Below are positions 6,318 through 10,232 of a stretch of 10,232 bases of DNA, piece after piece. Numbering within the stretch: position 1 is the first letter of the stretch; every line of letters starts with the position of its first letter. The stretch spans positions 1-10,232 of the forward strand of contig JBAZUN010000199.1 in assembly GCA_041661365.1 (NCBI GenBank), given 5' to 3'. A program made the translations under genes and the position numbers. The notes under the pieces were generated by a model. That model worked only from the letters and a program-made list of their open reading frames with translations, searched no databases and was not told where the DNA came from. Origin of the DNA: CAITNQ01 sp041661365. GTDB lineage: Bacteria > Latescibacterota > UBA2968 > UBA8231.

Positions 6318-7081
6318 GACGCTGCACGAGATCAGGACCGCGGCGGCTCCTGCTGGCGGCCCTCCTCCTGGGGGCGGTGCACGGACCGACCTGGGCCGAG
6401 GATCCCCGCCGGGTGTGGCTCGGCGAGCCGCGGCAGGAAGACCTGCTGACCGTGGTGCCGCTGCTCATCGACGACCTCGATCAGGTGGTGGCCATCGACC
6501 TCGGGCTGGTCTTCGACTCGCGGTCGGCGCGGGTGACCGCGGTCCGGAAGACCGCCCTGCTCTCCGGGTTCCTTACAGAGCACAACGTAGTCGGCGATAC
6601 CCTCTTGATCGTGGCTGCGGGATTCGCCTCTGGCGCCGGTCAGGGGCCGTTCCTGGAGATCGAGGTCGCGGCGACCGGGCCGCCCAGGTTCGGTCTGGTC
6701 CTGGTGTCATTGAACGGGGATCAGATCCCGGTCGCCTTCGAGCGAGCCCAGCCACCGCGCCCCCCGATCACCACGGCAGTGGCCCGGATGGAGCTGGCTC
6801 CAGGGCAGTGCGCGCTCGCCCCGAACCATCCCAACCCGTTCAACGCCGCCACCGCGATCCGCTGGTCGCTGGCCCAGGATGGGCCGGCACGGGTGGAGGT
6901 GCTGGACCTCCTCGGCCGACCGGTGCGAACCTTGGCCTCTGGCTTGCTGTCGGCCGGCTCGTACCAGGCCGCCTGGGACGGGTGCGATCGCGACCGCCGA
7001 CCGGTGGCCAGCGGCGTGTACCTCTGCCGGCTGGTCGCGGTGCGGTCCGTGCTGACGCGGCGTCTGGTGCTGGTGCGCTGA
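6314..7081 (+). CDS. Secreted cohesin-like protein with C-terminal FlgD-Ig/T9SS-type domain
   Basis: The 255-residue protein begins with a signal peptide: RRCTRSGPRR, a Leu/Ala core (11-22), and probable cleavage after TWA (28). Residues about 33-142 look like a beta-rich cohesin-type domain: VVPLLIDDLDQVVAIDLGLVFD, then VVGDTLLIVAAGFASGAGQG and LEIEVAATG. Residues 172-255 form a FlgD-Ig / type A sorting-like module. It has HPNPFN (172-177), IRWSLAQDGPARVEVLDLLG, GRPVRTLASG, AGSYQAAWDG, ASGVYLCRL and the terminal RRLVLVR. Such tails usually mark exported, surface-attached or type-IX-secreted proteins. The GTG start overlaps the kinase stop by four bases, and the lyase begins 22 bases after its TGA. 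It may be a surface binding or scaffold partner of the lyase; that role and the cohesin assignment are inferred from pattern only. Confidence 0.82.
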   Translation: MRRCTRSGPRRLLLAALLLGAVHGPTWAEDPRRVWLGEPRQEDLLTVVPLLIDDLDQVVAIDLGLVFDSRSARVTAVRKTALLSGFLTEHNVVGDTLLIVAAGFASGAGQGPFLEIEVAATGPPRFGLVLVSLNGDQIPVAFERAQPPRPPITTAVARMELAPGQCALAPNHPNPFNAATAIRWSLAQDGPARVEVLDLLGRPVRTLASGLLSAGSYQAAWDGCDRDRRPVASGVYLCRLVAVRSVLTRRLVLVR

Positions 7082-7103
7082 GGGACAGCGTGAGGTGAAG
7101 TCC

Positions 7104-9902
7104 ATGTCATGCGAAAGGCACATACCCGCCCTGGCAGTGGTGGCGACGCTCCTGGTGGCGGCGCTCCCGGCGCGCGGTAACCAGCCCCAGCACCCGGTGT
7201 TCCCAGCGCACCTGTCGGACGATCAGGTCTCGCTCCTCAAGGGAGATATCGCCGCGGTCATGCAGCTCAGCCCGGAGAAGATCGACGAGTTCGTCCCCGC
7301 TCGCACCGGACACTACAACATCGACTGCCCCAACTGCGACGCCGGCACCCCCCAACGGGTCGGCTGGCAGTGGTCCGTGGACGACCCCGACCACCTCACC
7401 TGCGGCTACTGCGGCATGGTGTTCCCCAATGACCAGTACCTGCTGGATAAGGCAACGACCGTGACGGACGCCACGGGCACCGTGCACCACTACGCGTACT
7501 ACGAGGGCAAGGACGGGTACAAGCACTACCTCCAGATGCACGTGGACTACCGCAAGAAGGCGTACATGGAGAACTCCGTGGGCCAGATCGCGAGGCTGTA
7601 CGCGGCCACCGGCGAGGAGCAGTACGCGCGCCAGGCGGCACGGATACTCAACCGTCTCGCCGAGGTGTACCCCCATTATAACGTCCACGGCATCACGGAT
7701 TTCACCACCTGTGCCCCCGTGATCTACGACCTCGAATGCCTTCCGACGCCTGCGGACGGTCTGCAGCCGGTTCCCGGTCTGGCGAAGGACCTTACAGGCT
7801 ACGAGACGCCCTACCCCTACTGCTCGACCCTCCGGGGCGACGGCATCGACAACTGGTTCTACGACGAAATGTGCCCGGAGTTGGCCTACGCCTACGATCT
7901 GGTTGCCGACAGCGAGGAGTTCGACAAGCTGTCCGCGACCCTTGGCAAGGATGTCCGGCGGAACATCGAGGGTTTCTTCCGCGCCACCGCCAACTACGTC
8001 CGCACCTTCCCCATCTACCTGGGCAACATGGACCCGAAACTCATCACCGGTCTGGCCGTCATCGGACGCGTCATCGGCGAGCCCGAGTTCGTGCACGACG
8101 CCCTGCGGCGCGTCAAGCGGATCCTGGGTTGGCAATTCTACCCGGACGGGATCTGGCGCGAGGCTTCACCGGCATACCACAGCCAGACGGTACGTGGACT
8201 GCGTGACTGCGTCGAGTACCCCCTCAAGGGCTACTCTGATCCCGAGGGCTACACCAACCCCCAGGACGCTACCCACATCACCGACCTGGACGCGGCCACT
8301 GCCGTACCCATGCTGCAGGAATCCATCGATGCCCTTGACCGCATGCGCCTGCCCAATGGACACCCGATCACCGTCCACGACGCCTGGACAGAGGTGAGCC
8401 AGGGAGAGTCCGTGTCCCAGGTGCGCGACGAGCCGATCGAGACCCAGTTGCTGTGGGGCATGGGGCAGGCGATCCTGGGCCTGGGACGGGGCGAGACCGG
8501 CCTTCAAGCCAACCTCCACTTCAGCGGTGCCTATGGCCACGAGCACGCCGACAACCTCGACCTGATGCTGTTCGGCGGTGGTTTCGAGATGCTTTCCGAC
8601 ATCGGCTACACCCACACCATCCTCCGGCCGCTGGCCACCGGCAGTCTCGGCCACAACCTCGTGGTCGTCGATGAGGAAGATCAGGAGGGCGCAGACGGCT
8701 ACCTGGAGGCATGGGGGGTCGCCGGGGATCTGCTGCGCTTCTGCGAGGCGCGGGCTGAGGGCGCGTACCCGCAGGTCTCGCAGTACCGCCGGGCGCTGGC
8801 CGCGATTACGCTTCCCGAGCCGGGGGCCTACGTCGTCGACGTCTTCCGCGTCCAGGGTGGCAGCCAGCACGACTGGCTCGTTCACGGCAGCGCTGACCAT
8901 GACCAGCAGCTTGACTGCAGCCTGGTCCTTGAGAAGCTCGAGGACAACCTGCTGCCTTCGGAGTACAACGGCCCTCTCCCATGGGTAGGAGCATCCGGCC
9001 AGGGCTTCCGCACCGTCATCGACGGGGTCCACGTCCTCTACGGGCTGCTCGGTGACCTCCGGCGAGCCCCCGGTGACGCAACCTGGTCAGCAACTTTCAG
9101 CTACACGGAACCGGGCATACCAGCGCTCCGCACGACGGTCCTGGGCCAGTCCGGCACGACCGTCTACGCCGCAACCCTGCCCTCCATCCGCCGCGCCCAA
9201 GAATCCAATGCGGAGGTTCTCAACTACCGGATGCCGACGCTCATGGTGCGGCGCGAGGGACCCGAACTCCAGAGCGTCTTTGCCGCCGTGCACGAGCCCT
9301 ATAATGGTGCCCCTCAGCTCACGAGCGTCGAACCGCTGCAGTTGCGCGAGGGGTCGGCGGGAGCCATCGGGGTTGTCTGCCGGGGCGACGGCTTCTGCGA
9401 CTACCACCTGTTCGGCCTGGATGCGACCTCCCCAATGCAGGCCGCGGACCTGCCGATCAGGGCCACGGCGCGCTACTCCTTCGTGCGCACGCATCACGGC
9501 CAGGTGGCCAGGATGGTGATCGTGGACGGCACCGAGCTGACCTTCGGGGACACCACTCTGAGCGCGCCCCCAGCACCCGCCGGGAACGTCCTGGCCGTGC
9601 GCCGCGTCGAGGCCGGCGACGATGAGGACGCCCTGATCGTGGACACCCCGATCGCCCCGCGACCGGGGAAGCCACACGAGCGCGTCATCGTCGAGTTCGG
9701 CGATGGCTCCACCTTCGGGCTGGCCGTCCGCGAGATCCGCGAGTCCACCGGCGCGCACTCGTTGATCGTGTTGGGGCATCGCCCCGGCTTCGAGCTCTCG
9801 ACCGCCGGCGCAACCGCCACCCAGACCCATCATCCACACCGCGACATGCCCGGCCGACCTCACTTCCGGCTGGCCAACGTCGCAGACTGGGAGCGCGAGT
9901 AG
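7104..9902 (+). CDS. Secreted heparinase II/III-family polysaccharide lyase
   Basis: The 932-residue protein has an N-terminal signal peptide (hydrophobic core about 8-20, then LPARG), so it is exported. Family members cleave uronic-acid-containing polysaccharides by beta-elimination; the substrate cannot be read from sequence. A four-cysteine knuckle, CPNC (75-78) and CGYC (100-103), precedes an alpha/alpha-toroid region (about 150-430). That region includes the candidate catalytic positions N308 (LGNMDPK) and Y358 (ASPAYHSQ). The heparinase II/III signature GHEHADNLDLMLFGGG (H479, H481) opens a long beta-sheet region to the C-terminus. ATG 7104 is chosen because GAGG (7092-7095) lies 8 bases upstream; GTG 7095 is an alternative. 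There is no C-terminal sorting or dockerin-like domain. Arg and Gly codons favour CGC and GGC, whereas pdxA favours CGG and GGG, hinting at a different origin. Confidence 0.9.
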   Translation: MSCERHIPALAVVATLLVAALPARGNQPQHPVFPAHLSDDQVSLLKGDIAAVMQLSPEKIDEFVPARTGHYNIDCPNCDAGTPQRVGWQWSVDDPDHLTCGYCGMVFPNDQYLLDKATTVTDATGTVHHYAYYEGKDGYKHYLQMHVDYRKKAYMENSVGQIARLYAATGEEQYARQAARILNRLAEVYPHYNVHGITDFTTCAPVIYDLECLPTPADGLQPVPGLAKDLTGYETPYPYCSTLRGDGIDNWFYDEMCPELAYAYDLVADSEEFDKLSATLGKDVRRNIEGFFRATANYVRTFPIYLGNMDPKLITGLAVIGRVIGEPEFVHDALRRVKRILGWQFYPDGIWREASPAYHSQTVRGLRDCVEYPLKGYSDPEGYTNPQDATHITDLDAATAVPMLQESIDALDRMRLPNGHPITVHDAWTEVSQGESVSQVRDEPIETQLLWGMGQAILGLGRGETGLQANLHFSGAYGHEHADNLDLMLFGGGFEMLSDIGYTHTILRPLATGSLGHNLVVVDEEDQEGADGYLEAWGVAGDLLRFCEARAEGAYPQVSQYRRALAAITLPEPGAYVVDVFRVQGGSQHDWLVHGSADHDQQLDCSLVLEKLEDNLLPSEYNGPLPWVGASGQGFRTVIDGVHVLYGLLGDLRRAPGDATWSATFSYTEPGIPALRTTVLGQSGTTVYAATLPSIRRAQESNAEVLNYRMPTLMVRREGPELQSVFAAVHEPYNGAPQLTSVEPLQLREGSAGAIGVVCRGDGFCDYHLFGLDATSPMQAADLPIRATARYSFVRTHHGQVARMVIVDGTELTFGDTTLSAPPAPAGNVLAVRRVEAGDDEDALIVDTPIAPRPGKPHERVIVEFGDGSTFGLAVREIRESTGAHSLIVLGHRPGFELSTAGATATQTHHPHRDMPGRPHFRLANVADWERE

Positions 9903-10098
9903 CATCGCTGCGATGAGGGCGTGCGTGAGATGCTTCATGAGCTATGCTCCACGCGGGCTCCCGCGGGCGACGATCGATCGGCCGTGACTGGACCAGGACG
10001 ATCGGGCGCGCTACCCTTATCCACCTGATGAAGTCGCTTCGCCGGGCCAGGCCGGAGTGGGCGGTTGCGAGCCGGGTGGGCGAGGTAAGGAGCGCGGC
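9903..10098. other. Intergenic region with small inverted repeats
   Basis: This 196-base gap between the lyase and the amidase has no credible gene. It contains CATCG-CTG-CGATG (9903-9915) right after the lyase stop, CGCGGG-CT-CCCGCG (9952-9965) and the palindrome CGATCGATCG (9971-9980). The second hairpin could end the operon transcript, but no T-tract follows. The AT-richer stretch near 10011-10035 (CTACCCTTATCCACC) is the likeliest place for the amidase promoter, though no clear hexamer pair was found. Confidence 0.4.
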
Positions 10099-10232
10099 AT
10101 GCGGATAGCAGGTCACCGGTTGACCGGCGACGGGGTCGAATGGCGCGAGTCGCCCAACCAGGGGGAGCCGTTCGCCCCGGGCGAGCTCGACACGATCATC
10201 CTCCACTACACCGCCGGGGCCAACGCCGAATC
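10099..10232 (+). CDS. N-acetylmuramoyl-L-alanine amidase, N-terminal part
   Basis: Only the first 44 codons lie in the window; the gene runs off the right edge. The translation begins MRIAGHRLTGDGVEWRESPN and continues through GELDTIILHYTAGANAE. Position 36 (H of LHYT) is the first zinc-ligand histidine of the amidase_2 family, in the usual xIxHYTAG context. The short GDGVEWRESPNQG lead-in is typical of bacterial amidases of this type. Members cut the lactyl-amide bond between muramic acid and L-alanine in peptidoglycan or its recycled fragments. A strong ribosome-binding site, TAAGGAG (10086-10092), lies 6 bases before the ATG. No signal peptide precedes the domain, so a cytoplasmic recycling role or use as a broad amidase is possible. 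The remaining zinc ligands are not visible. Confidence 0.85.
   Translation, partial: MRIAGHRLTGDGVEWRESPNQGEPFAPGELDTIILHYTAGANAE

Noticed and set aside
7107..8135. A 342-codon minus-strand open frame inside the lyase gene
   Set aside because: It is antisense to a recognised family domain, has low-complexity Val/Gly/Arg composition and no ribosome-binding site of note.
9971..9980. CGATCGATCG palindrome as a possible operator or attachment site
   Set aside because: It is a short simple tetranucleotide repeat with no flanking repeat or integrase gene; it can arise by chance in GC-rich DNA.
9685..10206. A 173-codon minus-strand open frame spanning the lyase end and the amidase start
   Set aside because: It is Arg/Ser/Pro-rich, crosses a well-marked gene start with a strong ribosome-binding site on the other strand, and has no recognisable domain.

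Overview
This is a GC-rich, gene-dense bacterial chromosomal segment, probably a contig from an uncultured lineage. The best lineage hint is the secreted protein at 6314-7081. It ends in a PNPFN motif and a FlgD-Ig / type-IX-sorting-like beta domain, a signature common in the Fibrobacterota-Chlorobiota-Bacteroidota superphylum and in phyla such as Latescibacterota, Eisenbacteria and Zixibacteria. The phylum assignment is inference only. I see no tRNA, rRNA, CRISPR array, insertion sequence or phage gene.

Layout. Positions 11-910 (-) encode a single-pass membrane protein with a DUF6599-like domain, divergent from a pdxA-family dehydrogenase at 1111-2154 (+). A 190-bp gap with good promoter candidates in both directions separates them. 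An unrecognised 221-aa protein follows at 2232-2897 (+). A strong GC hairpin then separates it from a convergent 119-aa membrane-anchored coiled-coil protein at 2932-3291 (-). That gene is divergent from a 177-aa helical protein of unknown function at 3409-3942 (+). Another hairpin leads to a convergent RsmC-like methyltransferase at 3985-4569 (-).

From 4755 to 9902 (+) there is an apparent three-gene operon. It holds a REC-PAS-histidine-kinase-like protein, a secreted cohesin-like/FlgD-Ig protein whose start overlaps the kinase stop, and a secreted 932-aa heparinase II/III-family polysaccharide lyase 22 bp further on. This looks like a sensing plus polysaccharide-breakdown module. The window ends inside a gene for an N-acetylmuramoyl-L-alanine amidase (10099 to the edge).

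The most interesting observation is in the kinase. Its H-box reads ANELSQPL where the family has AHELNQPL, so the phosphoacceptor histidine is asparagine (codon 5631-5633). The receiver domain and the ATP-binding domain both look intact. This would be a receiver-controlled pseudokinase-like protein, co-transcribed with a secreted lyase. Secondary points are a degenerate motif IV (NLPA) in the methyltransferase, a 12-bp repeat in the 911-1110 divergent promoter, PdxA2-like residues in the pdxA homologue, a four-cysteine knuckle in the lyase, and a visible codon-preference shift in the lyase gene.
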